From positions 1 to 27,572 of IMG/VR virus record IMGVR_UViG_3300032288_002758: DNA of 27,572 nucleotides; one strand, written 5' to 3'. This document shows, piece by piece, positions 1 through 10,387 of the stretch. The notes under the pieces were generated by a model. It saw only the letters and a list, made by a program, of their open reading frames with translations. It had not been told where the DNA came from and searched no databases. A program made the translations under genes and the position numbers. How positions within the stretch are numbered: the stretch's first letter is position 1; each line of letters starts with the position of its first letter. The DNA comes from a virus.

Positions 1-1
1 A

Positions 2-2644
2 GTAAACAAAATTGATCCTGACAATTACTTGATAGCGTATGAGTTTAAAGACTTTGTTCAGTCTGTAAATGGAGACGTTACGACTCAGACCGGGATTAAC
101 TCTGTAAACATTACATTCTCACAGCCTATCTTAAACCAAGAGATCGGCAATCAGCTTCATTCATCAGGAGGTATCATTTCTGCTTATGATAGCCAGAACG
201 TAAATGAGCTTGGGTTTAATTTGTATCCTGAAAATTATGAAACTTCATATCTTAATAAAGGAGGCGCATTATATCAAGGAACATACGGATATGCTGTGAC
301 TTATGAATGGACAGATTCACAAGGTCAGATTCATAGAAGCGCACCAAGATATATTACTTTAGACATTACTGATGTTAATTCATATTTTGACGTCAACAAC
401 GGTTACGATGGCGCTCCATATCAGAGTTATTTATTTAGGTGTTTACCAGAATTTACACCTGCGCTTAGACCAAGCTTTTATAATAATTTTTTACAAAATG
501 TATATATTGGGCAAAAGGTTTATACTTCTTGGAGCGGTAACTCCTATATTAGAGGCTGTTTCCCAATAGACTACGCAAATCAGCCATATATTCACGGATC
601 TGTTCAATATGCTACGGCGTCATTGCTTTCTGGTACAATGACTGGCTTACCGGAACTTAATTATTTAGCTAGTTCAACAATTGGGCAAAACACGATCGAA
701 TTAGATCAAGTTCCATTCTTATCTTACATTGGTTCAACAACTATAGGATCTAATGTTATTGTTATGCCTAATACTAAGGGTATAGCTCCTGGAATGATGA
801 TTCTAAATGAAGGTGCTGGGACTAATTTTGGATCGGTGCTTTCTTCACCATATTTTAGTAAAATTATAAGCGTTACTGATACTTCAATTACAGTAAATGC
901 AACAGCAACACAGAAAAAGGATGGTATTATCTTCCATGTTGCTCTCCCAATTCAAGGAAATTTAGGGACAACAGCTGAAAAAAATGTCGGAAGAGTAAAT
1001 GGAGGGACAACTTCTCTTACCGTTACGCTTGCAACTGATCATTCTAATTATTTCATAGGGCAAGAAATATATTCATTAACAAACGTATTCCCAAATCAAT
1101 CAAATCAGCCAATTGCTTACACACCATCAGGAACAATTACTAATATTGTAAAAACAAGCACAACTTGGACATTAACCCTAACTCCTACTTTTGCTTCTAT
1201 TCCTTCAGGATACTATTCCGTTGGTGTGTTTCCTGCAAAAGATCTATATGTTAAACAAGTCTTAAGTATTTCAAATTACTTTTCTAATCCGGTAGAAATT
1301 ACTGCTTTAGAATCAGAGTCAGGAAAAGTTAATGGAAGCACAGTCACTTTTAACAAGTCTGCAACAAATACAGGTAACGTCAATTTTAGCATTACTTCAT
1401 TTGCAGCGCCTTCAATCACAATCGACACATTAAGGCTTACGGATAAAACAAACTCAGTAATAAATCTGTATAGAACTTTAAAAAATGGATCTGTATATTA
1501 TCAAATTAGCCCTATTGAAGGAATAGCAAACGACAAAACTATTGATAGCGTTACTTTTAGCGACAGTTTTCCTGATGAAATAATCATTGGAAATCAACAG
1601 CTTTACACCACAGGCGGAGAAGTAGAAAACATTGCGCCTCCTGCCGGTAATGTGATTGGTGCTTATAAAAACCGCCTTCTTGTTGTTCCTAATGAAGACC
1701 CACTTTCATTCTGGTATTCAAAACAAGTTAGAGCAAATACTCCGATTGAGTTTAACGATTCATTTGTTCAGCGTGTTCCTGAAAAAGGCGGAGCGATTAC
1801 AGCTCTTCAACAAATGGACGATAAACTTATTGTCTTTAAGCAAGACTATGTTTTCGTCATGGTCGGAGACGGCCCTAGCGTTAGCGGAGTAAACAATGAC
1901 TTCACAGATCCTCAGATTATTACAGCTGACGCCGGGTGTTCAGACAAAAAGTCTGTTGTGATTCTACCTACAGGCGTTATTTATAAATCTCAAAAAGGTT
2001 TCTACCTTCTTGATCGTGCCTTAAACGTGAAATATATCGGTGCAGACATTGAAGAGTATAATCAGTACAGCGTAACAAGTGCTCGAATGATTGAGACTGA
2101 AAACCAAGTTCGATTTACTATCTCAAATGGTACTTGCCTCGTGTATGATTATTATGTTGAGCAATGGGCAGTATTTAAAAACATTGATGCAAACGATGCA
2201 GTGAACTTCCAGGACAAATACACGTATATTGTTTCAAACGGCGATATTAAAAAAGAAACAAATGCATATCTTGATAATACGTCTTTTATCCCGATGAAGC
2301 TTGAAACGGGATGGCTTAACCTTGCTGGGATTATGAATTATCAGCGTATTTACCACATCATGCTGGTAGGGACATATAAGTCGCCGCACAGTCTTAAAAT
2401 AGAGCTATACCGTGACTTTATTGACACACCTTATGAGACTGTGACGATTCCTGTTTTGACATCTCCGACGAAGTATCAATACAGAATTTTCCCAAGTATT
2501 CAGAAGTGTGAGTCTATTAAAATAAAGATCACAGAACTTCAAACAGCTCCTTACGGTGAGGGGTTTGATATTTCTGCTATTAACATCGAAGTTGGTGTTA
2601 AGCGTGGTCAGAACAAGCTTTCTCCTGATGAATCTTATGGTTAA
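2..2644 (+). CDS. Tail nozzle / DNA-stabilisation-type protein, 5' truncated
   Basis: The frame is open to the left edge. A TTG at 29 could start it, but sense codons continue upstream without a stop, so the gene most likely begins outside the window. The visible part is about 880 residues, beta-rich, with no signal peptide. The C-terminal third has the layout I associate with podovirus stabilisation/nozzle proteins (P22 gp10-like, propeller-like): a KNRLLVVPNEDPLSFWYSK stretch, then ALQQMDDKLIVFKQDYVFVM, a GCSDKKSV segment and a GFYLLDR segment. In those phages the protein forms the tail channel below the portal. It is followed at once by ejection-type genes, which fits. The family is inferred from memory of sequence patterns; a structural virion role is fairly sure, the exact subunit is not. 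Confidence 0.7.
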   Translation, partial: VNKIDPDNYLIAYEFKDFVQSVNGDVTTQTGINSVNITFSQPILNQEIGNQLHSSGGIISAYDSQNVNELGFNLYPENYETSYLNKGGALYQGTYGYAVTYEWTDSQGQIHRSAPRYITLDITDVNSYFDVNNGYDGAPYQSYLFRCLPEFTPALRPSFYNNFLQNVYIGQKVYTSWSGNSYIRGCFPIDYANQPYIHGSVQYATASLLSGTMTGLPELNYLASSTIGQNTIELDQVPFLSYIGSTTIGSNVIVMPNTKGIAPGMMILNEGAGTNFGSVLSSPYFSKIISVTDTSITVNATATQKKDGIIFHVALPIQGNLGTTAEKNVGRVNGGTTSLTVTLATDHSNYFIGQEIYSLTNVFPNQSNQPIAYTPSGTITNIVKTSTTWTLTLTPTFASIPSGYYSVGVFPAKDLYVKQVLSISNYFSNPVEITALESESGKVNGSTVTFNKSATNTGNVNFSITSFAAPSITIDTLRLTDKTNSVINLYRTLKNGSVYYQISPIEGIANDKTIDSVTFSDSFPDEIIIGNQQLYTTGGEVENIAPPAGNVIGAYKNRLLVVPNEDPLSFWYSKQVRANTPIEFNDSFVQRVPEKGGAITALQQMDDKLIVFKQDYVFVMVGDGPSVSGVNNDFTDPQIITADAGCSDKKSVVILPTGVIYKSQKGFYLLDRALNVKYIGADIEEYNQYSVTSARMIETENQVRFTISNGTCLVYDYYVEQWAVFKNIDANDAVNFQDKYTYIVSNGDIKKETNAYLDNTSFIPMKLETGWLNLAGIMNYQRIYHIMLVGTYKSPHSLKIELYRDFIDTPYETVTIPVLTSPTKYQYRIFPSIQKCESIKIKITELQTAPYGEGFDISAINIEVGVKRGQNKLSPDESYG

Positions 2645-3014
2645 ACCACGGAAGTTTTTGCCTGAAGATTATGTTCAGTTAGAAGGGTGGGGGATTAGCA
2701 GGGAAGTTAAGCCTCCACCATTAAAATTACTGTCAGATACCGGGATGATTGTTGATGATGTTGCCTGTGGGTTTTTGTACCTGACAAACAGCGCAATAGG
2801 AATTCTCGAGGGCTTCTCGACTAATTCCAAGGCTGACAAAAATGATAGAAGTGAAGCGCTTAATGGTATTACACTAAGTTTAATAGAACTAGCAGAGTCA
2901 AAAGGCTGCAAGGTCTTAAAGTGCGACACTAAAATTGAAACGATAGTGAATAGAGCTAAGAGTTTTGGATTTATTGAATTGGTCGGATTTAAGACATTTG
3001 TAAAGGAGCTATAA
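2637..3014 (+). CDS. GNAT-fold-like small protein
   Basis: This is a 125-aa protein if it starts at the ATG at 2637, which overlaps the upstream stop by 8 nt. An in-frame ATG at 2628 is an alternative. After an N-terminal segment comes a strand-rich stretch (VACGFLYLTNSAIGILEGF), then a long helix (ALNGITLSLIELAESKGC), a strand with KVLKCDT, and a closing AKSFGFIELVGF segment. That order resembles the C-terminal half of a GNAT acetyltransferase fold, but the R/Q-x-x-G-x-G/A acetyl-CoA loop is not evident, so it may not be catalytic. T7-type phages carry an acetyltransferase-like internal virion protein A at this place in the tail cluster; that parallel is inference. Confidence 0.6.
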   Translation: MVKPRKFLPEDYVQLEGWGISREVKPPPLKLLSDTGMIVDDVACGFLYLTNSAIGILEGFSTNSKADKNDRSEALNGITLSLIELAESKGCKVLKCDTKIETIVNRAKSFGFIELVGFKTFVKEL

Positions 3015-3761
3015 GTGGGTTTTTTATATCAAGATACAAGCGGTGCACAGGGTGCGGTAACGGCAGGGCAGACTTCACTTGAGGAAGCTAGGAAGCAGCA
3101 AACAGGGCTTGCTCAAGCACTTCAACAGCAATACGCAGGTACAGGGCCAAACGCTGCTATGGGTGCTATGCAAAGAGGCACAGAAGAAGCAATCAAGCGT
3201 TCTGCTAGTGCTTTAGCTTCTCAGCGTGGGATTAACCCGGCTCTTGCTCAGAGACTATCATCTCAACAAGCCGCTGAACAGACTCAGCAAGCAGCACAAC
3301 AGGGTGCGATTCTCCAGGCTCAACAACAGCAACAGGCACTTGGGCAACTTGGATCGGTTTACGGTCAAATGGGTCAACAGGCTCTTGGTCAGTACGGATA
3401 CGCTCAGCAAGCTCTTTCAGAACAACAGAAAGCAAACCAAGCAACAACAGGGGCTTTGGTTGGCGGAGCAATGCAAGGTCTTGGAGCTATTGGTGCGAAA
3501 TTTTTTGCTGAAGGAGGAAAGATACCAGGTGAAGCCGAAGTTCCTGGCGATTCTTATGCCAATGATAAAGTTCCTGCAATGCTATCGCCGGGTGAGATCG
3601 TTGTCCCTAGATCAAAGGCTAAAGATCCCGAGAAAGCAAAACAGTTTATTGATCACATTATGGGCGGTGAAAAGTCAGACAGCAAAGAAGTAACCTACGC
3701 TGATGTTCTTGCCATGCAGAAGCAACTTGCGGAAATGATCAAAAAAATCGGTAAGAAATAA
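3015..3761 (+). CDS. Gln/Ala-rich internal virion (ejection-type) protein
   Basis: This 248-aa protein starts with GTG at 3015, directly after the previous stop; AAAGGAGCT at 3002-3010 gives a good Shine-Dalgarno. Residues 20-145 are extremely rich in Gln and Ala and are probably helical or coiled coil. Residues 145-165 form a Gly-rich hydrophobic stretch. Residues 164-200 hold the motif FAEGGKIPG...GDSYANDKVPAMLSPGEIVVPRS. The GDS..ND.VPAMLSPGEIVVPRS element is shared by many phage tape-measure and internal-core proteins. The end is basic and coupled to the next gene by TAATG. I infer a virion protein packaged or ejected with DNA, similar in position to T7 gp14. Confidence 0.65.
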   Translation: MGFLYQDTSGAQGAVTAGQTSLEEARKQQTGLAQALQQQYAGTGPNAAMGAMQRGTEEAIKRSASALASQRGINPALAQRLSSQQAAEQTQQAAQQGAILQAQQQQQALGQLGSVYGQMGQQALGQYGYAQQALSEQQKANQATTGALVGGAMQGLGAIGAKFFAEGGKIPGEAEVPGDSYANDKVPAMLSPGEIVVPRSKAKDPEKAKQFIDHIMGGEKSDSKEVTYADVLAMQKQLAEMIKKIGKK

Positions 3762-6700
3762 TGAAATTGATTGAAGATAATTACAGCACTTATGTACTTC
3801 GTCACCCTGATGGATCTTTAATTAAGATTGCGAAAGAGAACATATCGCCTGATCTTAAGGTCAAGATTCTAGCCATGGCTGACGGTGGTGTTGTACCGGA
3901 TAAAGGATTTATTCCTATCCGTGATATGCCGATGACGCCTCCTGAAGAAGTCGTACCGATTGGCGTACTTCCTACGACTCCTCCAGAAGCTAAGTTCACC
4001 GGTGTTACAAGAGCAACAAAAGAAGAGCAAATGCAACCGGCTACCTTTGCGCCTGGAACGGCTGACGTTTACAAGACTGCCGTTGATCAGCCTAGGCCTG
4101 TGAGACAATCGCCTGTTCAACCGTATGTGCCTGAACAAGCTCCTGGCGGTGCTGAAGAAGCTCCAATCTCTCCTCTTGATTTCCCTATGGAAGCGGCCTC
4201 ATTAGCTGGTGCTGGTGTTAAAATTGGAGCTAAAACAGCATTGCGTGGCGCTATGGCCGGTCGTGAAGCTCTTTACAAAGCTGTGCCTCGCCTTGCTAGT
4301 GAAGTTGGTGCGATTGGCGGTCGTAAGGTAGAGCCACGGCTTAATCCGCTTGGAATGTATTCCAAAATGGAGCAAACGATTTCTGAGAAAATGGGTGGTT
4401 CTGCTACTCCTGATCAGATTCTTGGAATGCTTCGTGATGTTAAGCCTGAAGAGATTCAATACAGCGGTTTAAATGATTTCCTTGCTGGTAAAAACAAGGT
4501 TAGCAAACAAGAGATTCTTGATTTTGTTAAGGCTAATGAATTGCAGATTCAGGAAGTGGTGAAAACACAAAGCCAATATGCCGACCCTAGGCTTGATAGA
4601 ACTAAATACTCTCAATACACACTTCCAGGCGGTGAGAATTACAGAGAAAAGCTGTATACGTTGCCGGAAAAAAGTGCAGTAAATAATGTTAAATATCAAA
4701 AAAATCCTGAAGGCGAATGGGATGTTTTAAATGAAAATGGAAGAGTAATTTTTACTGGCACAAGAGAACAAGAAGCAAAAGATTATATTAACGAACTTAA
4801 TATAGTAAGAAATAGGGATTTAAAAACAAATAAAGAAAACTACCAATCTTATCATTTCAATGAACCAAACATCCTTGCACACACACGTTTGAATGATCGT
4901 GTAGATGCTGAAGGAAGAAAGCATTTATTTGCTGAAGAGATTCAATCAGACTGGCATCAGGCAGGACGTGAAAAAGGGTATCAAGGTTCGCAAACAAAAA
5001 TTTCTAAATTACCAGAAGGATATAAAGTTGAAGAGTATAAACCGACCTTAAAGTTTGGCGAAGGTGAAGGACAACTAGAAACATATTGGACTGTTACATC
5101 TCCTGAAGGTAGAAAATTGCTTACAGGTATGCCAAGCAAAGATGAAGCAGTAAGTAGGGCTATTGATAAAATAAATCGCGAAAATGTTTCTGATAAAGTT
5201 CCCGATGCTCCAATGAAAAAAACCTGGCATGAGTTTGTGTCAAAAAACATTTTGGTCGATGCTGCCAAGGGCGGATACGATAATGTATCGTGGACTACAG
5301 GGGCGCAACAAGCAGACAGATATAGTTTAGCAAAATATGTTCATGAAATAGAATATACAAAAAATCCAAACGGCACTTATGATTTAGCCATAGGAATGAA
5401 AGATGATACTGGTAAAACATTATCTAATCTTACAGAAAAAGATTTAGAAGCACATTTAGGTAAAGAAGTAGCCAATAAGATTATATCTAATGAAGGTAAA
5501 AAATATCGTGGGCATGAAGGAAAAACTCTCGAAAATGTTGATCTTGAATTAGGCGGCGAAGGAATGAAGGGATTCTACGACAAAATCATTCCTGATTACA
5601 TGAGCAAGCTTGGGAAGAAATACGGAGTTAAGCCTGAATACACTGAACTTGCTACTGCCGCTCAAAATTACGATATGAATAAATTTGCCGAGTGGGCAAA
5701 AAGAGAACGTGGCATTGATATTGATCTCTTAACTGAAATGGGTGAAATTTCAGACGTTGCAAAGCTAGAGAGAGAATATAAAACAAAGGTACTTCCAAAA
5801 GTTCCAAAAAAAGAAAAGGTCTGGACGATGAAAATTACGCCTGAGATGCGTAAAGACATTCTTGAAAAAGGTCTTCCGCTTTATTCTGTTGGCGGCGCTG
5901 TAGCTGGTGGTATGCTAGGAAATAACGAGGCTGAAGCTAAAGATATGAACTATAAACTTCTTGAAAATAATAAAGATCATTATGTTATGCGTCACCCTGA
6001 TGGCTCTAGCTTCAAGGTAGCCAAAAAAGGATTGAATCCTGAGATCATGAAGAAGATCGAAGGCTACGCTGATTTTGTTCAACGTGCAGAAGGTCAGATT
6101 CCTGGCGTGGATATGCCTGAGCAAACAGCAAGCACTATGCCTGAACAGCCTAAAGAGCCAGACTTTGCACAGATGGTTCAGGAAAGCCCAAAAACTCAGC
6201 AAGACATTTACAAGGAAAAGATCGGCCAAGCGACAGGTGATATTTATAGAGGCTTAGAAAGCACTTACGGCGCAAGACTTGGAATGATCCCTGAAGAGTA
6301 TACTCCTGAAAAGATCAGAACTATGGCCGAAGAGCGAGTTCTTGGAACTTCTGAGCGTGAAGCGCTAAAAGCTAAAAATCAGGAATTTTTAAACAAGGAA
6401 GAAGAACAGCAAAAGCTTAATGAGACTCTTGCTTATAATCAGCGAGCTGCAAAGGTCGGAATGCCTCTTCGCCCTCTTCCAGGCCAGAAACAAGAACTTC
6501 CACTTGAAGCTCAAACTAAACAAATGGCACAGCCTGAACAACTACAGCCACAGCCACAAGTAGTACCGGCTGCCGATCCTTTTGCTCTTTACGAAAAAGG
6601 CATCAGAGGCGAATCCGCTGCTAAGGCTGAATTTGCTAAACAAGAAGCTGAGACATATAAAAAACTTCAAGAAGATGTAACCAACGGCAATAAAGTATTC

Positions 6701-7717
6701 AACGATAAGCTTGCCAAGGGATATGAAAACCTAGACGCATTTCAAAAGCATTTGCAGACAAAAGAAGTAGACCCTAATCGTTACTGGTCTAATGCAGGTG
6801 TTGCGAATAAAATTAGTGCTTCAATCGCTCTTATCCTTGGTGGCATCGGCGGAGCTTTGACGAAAACTGACAATGCAGCCTTGAAGATTATCGACAAGAC
6901 CATTGATAACGACATTGAAGCACAAAAGAAGAACATTGATCAGGGCAACAATCTGTACAAAATGAATCTTGAGCGTCTTAAAGACGATAAAGAAGCCTAT
7001 GCGATGACTAAGGCTCAAATGATTCAACTTGCAGAACTTCAGCTTAAGCAACAGCTCTCAAGAGCATCTTCAAAGGAAGCCATTGCACAGGGTGAGATTA
7101 ACCTTGGAAAACTTCAGCTTGCTAAGCAGGAATATCTTAAACAAACCGCTCTTGATACTGTCATTAAGCAAGCTCAGACTAATCCTCAGCTTTTGACTCC
7201 TGAGATTATTCAAAGACTCCCTGAGAAAGACCGTGAACTTGTTGTTCCAGGATACGGGTTTGCTATCTCTAAAGCCGGTGCTGAGAAAATCAGAACAGAG
7301 CTACTTCCTCAGAAAGATACATCGGTTCAAATGATTGATGATCTTATCAATATTAGAAAAAAATATGGTCGTGAAATAACAGACAGAGAAGTGGTAGCAA
7401 GAGCAAAGGCGCTAAAAACATTTATTGATGGAAATATGAGATTGTTTGTTGTTGGGCCTGGTGCTGTTACTCCAGATGAAAGAAAGATTATTGATAATGT
7501 AATCGCAGATCCTACTAAAGTTCTTTCTACTGATGCAGGAACTATCGCCTCTTTAACCGGATTAAAAGAAGGTATTGAAAGAAGCTTTAACAATCAGGCT
7601 AAAGCAAACGGCCTGCTTGTTCCACAAGCTCAGGCGCAAGGTCAACAGCCTGTTCGTGGTGCTGATGGAAAATTTTACATTCAACAAGGCCGTTACATGA
7701 TCCCGGTGAACAAATGA
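3761..7717 (+). CDS. Large multidomain internal virion / polyvalent-type protein
   Basis: This protein has 1318 aa; its ATG overlaps the previous stop. The N-terminus (residues 1-43) carries YVLRHPDGS..K.AK, and a second copy of the same head occurs at 731-773 (YVMRHPDGSSFKVAK). Between them, residues about 285-710 contain a conserved phage region with NILAHTRLNDR, EEIQSDWHQ (392-400) and WTTGAQQADRY (511-521), ending in ILEKGLPLYS followed by a Gly/Ala hydrophobic segment. I recall this combination from very large phage and conjugative-element proteins; its biochemical activity is unknown to me. The C-terminal 540 residues are Gln/Lys-rich and helical, with a hydrophobic GG-rich segment at about 1018-1033. 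The neighbours suggest an ejected virion protein. Confidence 0.6.
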   Translation: MKLIEDNYSTYVLRHPDGSLIKIAKENISPDLKVKILAMADGGVVPDKGFIPIRDMPMTPPEEVVPIGVLPTTPPEAKFTGVTRATKEEQMQPATFAPGTADVYKTAVDQPRPVRQSPVQPYVPEQAPGGAEEAPISPLDFPMEAASLAGAGVKIGAKTALRGAMAGREALYKAVPRLASEVGAIGGRKVEPRLNPLGMYSKMEQTISEKMGGSATPDQILGMLRDVKPEEIQYSGLNDFLAGKNKVSKQEILDFVKANELQIQEVVKTQSQYADPRLDRTKYSQYTLPGGENYREKLYTLPEKSAVNNVKYQKNPEGEWDVLNENGRVIFTGTREQEAKDYINELNIVRNRDLKTNKENYQSYHFNEPNILAHTRLNDRVDAEGRKHLFAEEIQSDWHQAGREKGYQGSQTKISKLPEGYKVEEYKPTLKFGEGEGQLETYWTVTSPEGRKLLTGMPSKDEAVSRAIDKINRENVSDKVPDAPMKKTWHEFVSKNILVDAAKGGYDNVSWTTGAQQADRYSLAKYVHEIEYTKNPNGTYDLAIGMKDDTGKTLSNLTEKDLEAHLGKEVANKIISNEGKKYRGHEGKTLENVDLELGGEGMKGFYDKIIPDYMSKLGKKYGVKPEYTELATAAQNYDMNKFAEWAKRERGIDIDLLTEMGEISDVAKLEREYKTKVLPKVPKKEKVWTMKITPEMRKDILEKGLPLYSVGGAVAGGMLGNNEAEAKDMNYKLLENNKDHYVMRHPDGSSFKVAKKGLNPEIMKKIEGYADFVQRAEGQIPGVDMPEQTASTMPEQPKEPDFAQMVQESPKTQQDIYKEKIGQATGDIYRGLESTYGARLGMIPEEYTPEKIRTMAEERVLGTSEREALKAKNQEFLNKEEEQQKLNETLAYNQRAAKVGMPLRPLPGQKQELPLEAQTKQMAQPEQLQPQPQVVPAADPFALYEKGIRGESAAKAEFAKQEAETYKKLQEDVTNGNKVFNDKLAKGYENLDAFQKHLQTKEVDPNRYWSNAGVANKISASIALILGGIGGALTKTDNAALKIIDKTIDNDIEAQKKNIDQGNNLYKMNLERLKDDKEAYAMTKAQMIQLAELQLKQQLSRASSKEAIAQGEINLGKLQLAKQEYLKQTALDTVIKQAQTNPQLLTPEIIQRLPEKDRELVVPGYGFAISKAGAEKIRTELLPQKDTSVQMIDDLINIRKKYGREITDREVVARAKALKTFIDGNMRLFVVGPGAVTPDERKIIDNVIADPTKVLSTDAGTIASLTGLKEGIERSFNNQAKANGLLVPQAQAQGQQPVRGADGKFYIQQGRYMIPVNK

Positions 7718-10386
7718 ACGAAAATATCCCTGAAGGCGCAATTCCGGCAGATCAGTTTCAAACGTATGAAGAGAAGTATGGCGCTCCTTCAGAACAGGCG
7801 AAGTTATTTGCTACTAAAGCCGCTGAAGCCGCTACTTTTGGGTTATCGACTAAGCTTTTAGCTCAGCAAGGGCTTTTAGATATTGAGGCTCAGCGTGCTC
7901 GGGAAGAAGTTAGCCCGGGTGTTGCTCTTGCTGGTGAAGCTACGGGTATCGCTGGAAGCTTGGCAATTCCTGGCTCTCCTGTTGGTGCTGTCTCGAGAGG
8001 CGCTGAGGCGGTAGCCGCTGCCGTTGAACCATCTGTAGCAAGAATCGTCAGCAAGATCGCCAATCCTGAGACAGCTGCAAGAGTTAATAAGATTTTGACC
8101 AAAGCAGGGTCTACAGCCATTGGTTCAGCTCTTGAAGGCGGTGTTTACGGTGTGGGTAGCGCAATCACTGAAGACGCTTTAGGTGAATCTAACCTTAATG
8201 CCGAATCTCTTTTATCTCATGTTGGGATTGGTGCGCTTTACGGTGGTCTAACTGGCGGTGCTGTAGGCGGTATTCTTGGCGCTATCGAGAAGCCTATTTC
8301 ACAAGTGGTTAAGACTGAGAAAGACCTACTTGCCGCTACAGGTGCAGAACTTGGGAATACTTATACAGATTTAATTACATCAGGTGGATTACCAGAAGCA
8401 GAGAAAGAAAAGCTTTTGTCTGGCCTTTCTAAATTAAAGCCAAACGTGCAAGAAATTGACGATGCAGCCAAAAGACTCGGTGTTGATACTCTTGTGGGTC
8501 AAAGAGCTAACGATGAAACTATTCAAAGGCTTTATTCTGTTCTTGGGGATTCTGCTTCTCCGTTTGGTGTTCAGGAGCGTCAGAAAGTTCAAACAGCTCT
8601 TGGAACAATCAAGGAAAAAGTTGGTCAGGCTCTTGGTGGTGCAGAACCTAAATATTCAAAAGCTCAACTAGGTGAAGCCTTGGCCGAGTCTATTGGTGGA
8701 AAATTTGAATCAGCATACAAACCTATTTCAGAGCTTTACGATGTGGTTAAAACACGGCTTGGAAAGATTGACATTACAGACGATGAAAAAATCAGCGTTA
8801 TGGAAGCAATCGACGCTTTTATTAAAAGAGAAATGCTGACTCCAGGAACAGAGCCGGAAAAGTTTGCACGACTTATTCAAAACGCTATTCCAATGCTTAA
8901 GACGTACAAAGACGTAGATACTTACGCAAAGAGCATCACTAAAAACATTTCTTATGATTTAAAATATGTTGCTCAAGGAATTAGAAATGAAATTGAGGAT
9001 ACAACAAGTAAAATTCTCATGGATTTTGCCGATCAAGTTAAGTCAAAAGACATAACTGGAGAAATTGCTACGACTCTTGCTGCTGCCGATGTTGCAAAAC
9101 CGGCGTATAAAAAACTTATCACTGATATGCAACAGCTCGGTAAGGTTATTGGAAATTCAAGAATCAAAGGCCCTGCCGATTTCATTGATTTCTTAACTGA
9201 ACGTCAAACGCCTGAAAAACTAGCGGATAAGCTATTTCAAAAACAAAATTCTAGGTTTCTAAAGAAATTTCAGCAAGATTTTCCTGAAGAATGGAATTTG
9301 ATTAAGAATTATCAAAAAGGTAAGATTTTCGAGAAATCTTTTGAAGACGGTGCTGTAAATCCTGTAAAAGTGGTTAAACAAGTAAATAAACTTGAGCCTG
9401 AACTTAAAAAAGCACTTTTTACTAAAAACGAACTTCAAACATTAAAAGACGCTGAGACGTGGATTGGTTCTCTTCCAGAAAGATGGAACTACTCAAACAC
9501 GGCTGTTTATAGCGCATGGCAAGCATTCTTTGAAGACCCAACAAAAGCCACTTTGACAACATTGAGAGACATTGGTTTTAAAGGAATGTTTAAAGGGCTT
9601 GGATTGACAGCCAAGGAAGAAAAACAGCTTAAGGTTCTTAAGAGCGTAGAAAAAGCGAAAATTGATACAGACCTGAAAATTAAGTCAGGGATTAAGGCTA
9701 TTTTTGACGTTACGGACAAAACGATCAAAGCAGAAATCACTAACATCGAAGAAGACGATTCTAAAATAAAAGAGAACTTGTCGAAGTATTCTGCCGATCC
9801 TGAGCTTTTTATTAACGACATGGAAGCCAAGACTCAGAATCTTTACAACAATGCTCCTAAGATTGCAGGGGCTTTCCAGGCTACTGCGACAAGAGCCACT
9901 ATGTTACTTGCAGAGAAGCTTCCAAAAGTACCACCTAAGAAGCCACTAGGAATGAATTATCAGATTAGTAAGGCCGATGTTGCCAAGTTTGGACGGTATC
10001 TTGACGCTGTAAATAACCCTACAAGGTTATTGAAGCAAATCGAGTCTGGTAATTTAACAATGGAATATGCTGAGACGGTAAAAACAGTTTACCCAGAACT
10101 ATATAAAAAGATTCAAGAAGAAGCGTTTTCACACATCACTGGGCTTGATTCTGAGAAGATTAAGAAAATGCCGTACAAGGTCAAAATCGGCCTTTCAATG
10201 CTTCTTGAAACAGACCTTGCAAGTGGTTTAAGTGCGCAAAGTATTGTTGCAAATCAGCCAAGTTTGAATCAACCTAAAACAGATAACCAAGGTGCAATAA
10301 GACCTACGCAAAAAGGTTTAAAAGATATTACAGTATCAAGCATGGCATTGACGCCGATGCAAAAGGCGATGAGAGGGAAAGTGTAA
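7714..10386 (+). CDS. Large internal virion / ejection-type protein
   Basis: This 890-aa protein is coupled to the upstream gene by an ATGA overlap. After a short acidic start, residues 66-104 and 134-194 are Ala/Gly-rich and hydrophobic (for example HVGIGALYGGLTGGAVGGIL), which suggests membrane insertion or channel formation during DNA ejection. The remaining 690 residues are charged and mostly helical (EKLLSGLSKLKPNVQEIDDA). No lysozyme or transglycosylase motif was found. The large size, the position after the nozzle and Gln-rich proteins, and the Gly-rich membrane-like segments are typical of podovirus ejection proteins of the T7 gp15/gp16 class. The assignment rests on architecture and context, not on recognised homology. 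Confidence 0.6.
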   Translation: MNENIPEGAIPADQFQTYEEKYGAPSEQAKLFATKAAEAATFGLSTKLLAQQGLLDIEAQRAREEVSPGVALAGEATGIAGSLAIPGSPVGAVSRGAEAVAAAVEPSVARIVSKIANPETAARVNKILTKAGSTAIGSALEGGVYGVGSAITEDALGESNLNAESLLSHVGIGALYGGLTGGAVGGILGAIEKPISQVVKTEKDLLAATGAELGNTYTDLITSGGLPEAEKEKLLSGLSKLKPNVQEIDDAAKRLGVDTLVGQRANDETIQRLYSVLGDSASPFGVQERQKVQTALGTIKEKVGQALGGAEPKYSKAQLGEALAESIGGKFESAYKPISELYDVVKTRLGKIDITDDEKISVMEAIDAFIKREMLTPGTEPEKFARLIQNAIPMLKTYKDVDTYAKSITKNISYDLKYVAQGIRNEIEDTTSKILMDFADQVKSKDITGEIATTLAAADVAKPAYKKLITDMQQLGKVIGNSRIKGPADFIDFLTERQTPEKLADKLFQKQNSRFLKKFQQDFPEEWNLIKNYQKGKIFEKSFEDGAVNPVKVVKQVNKLEPELKKALFTKNELQTLKDAETWIGSLPERWNYSNTAVYSAWQAFFEDPTKATLTTLRDIGFKGMFKGLGLTAKEEKQLKVLKSVEKAKIDTDLKIKSGIKAIFDVTDKTIKAEITNIEEDDSKIKENLSKYSADPELFINDMEAKTQNLYNNAPKIAGAFQATATRATMLLAEKLPKVPPKKPLGMNYQISKADVAKFGRYLDAVNNPTRLLKQIESGNLTMEYAETVKTVYPELYKKIQEEAFSHITGLDSEKIKKMPYKVKIGLSMLLETDLASGLSAQSIVANQPSLNQPKTDNQGAIRPTQKGLKDITVSSMALTPMQKAMRGKV

Positions 10387-10387
10387 G

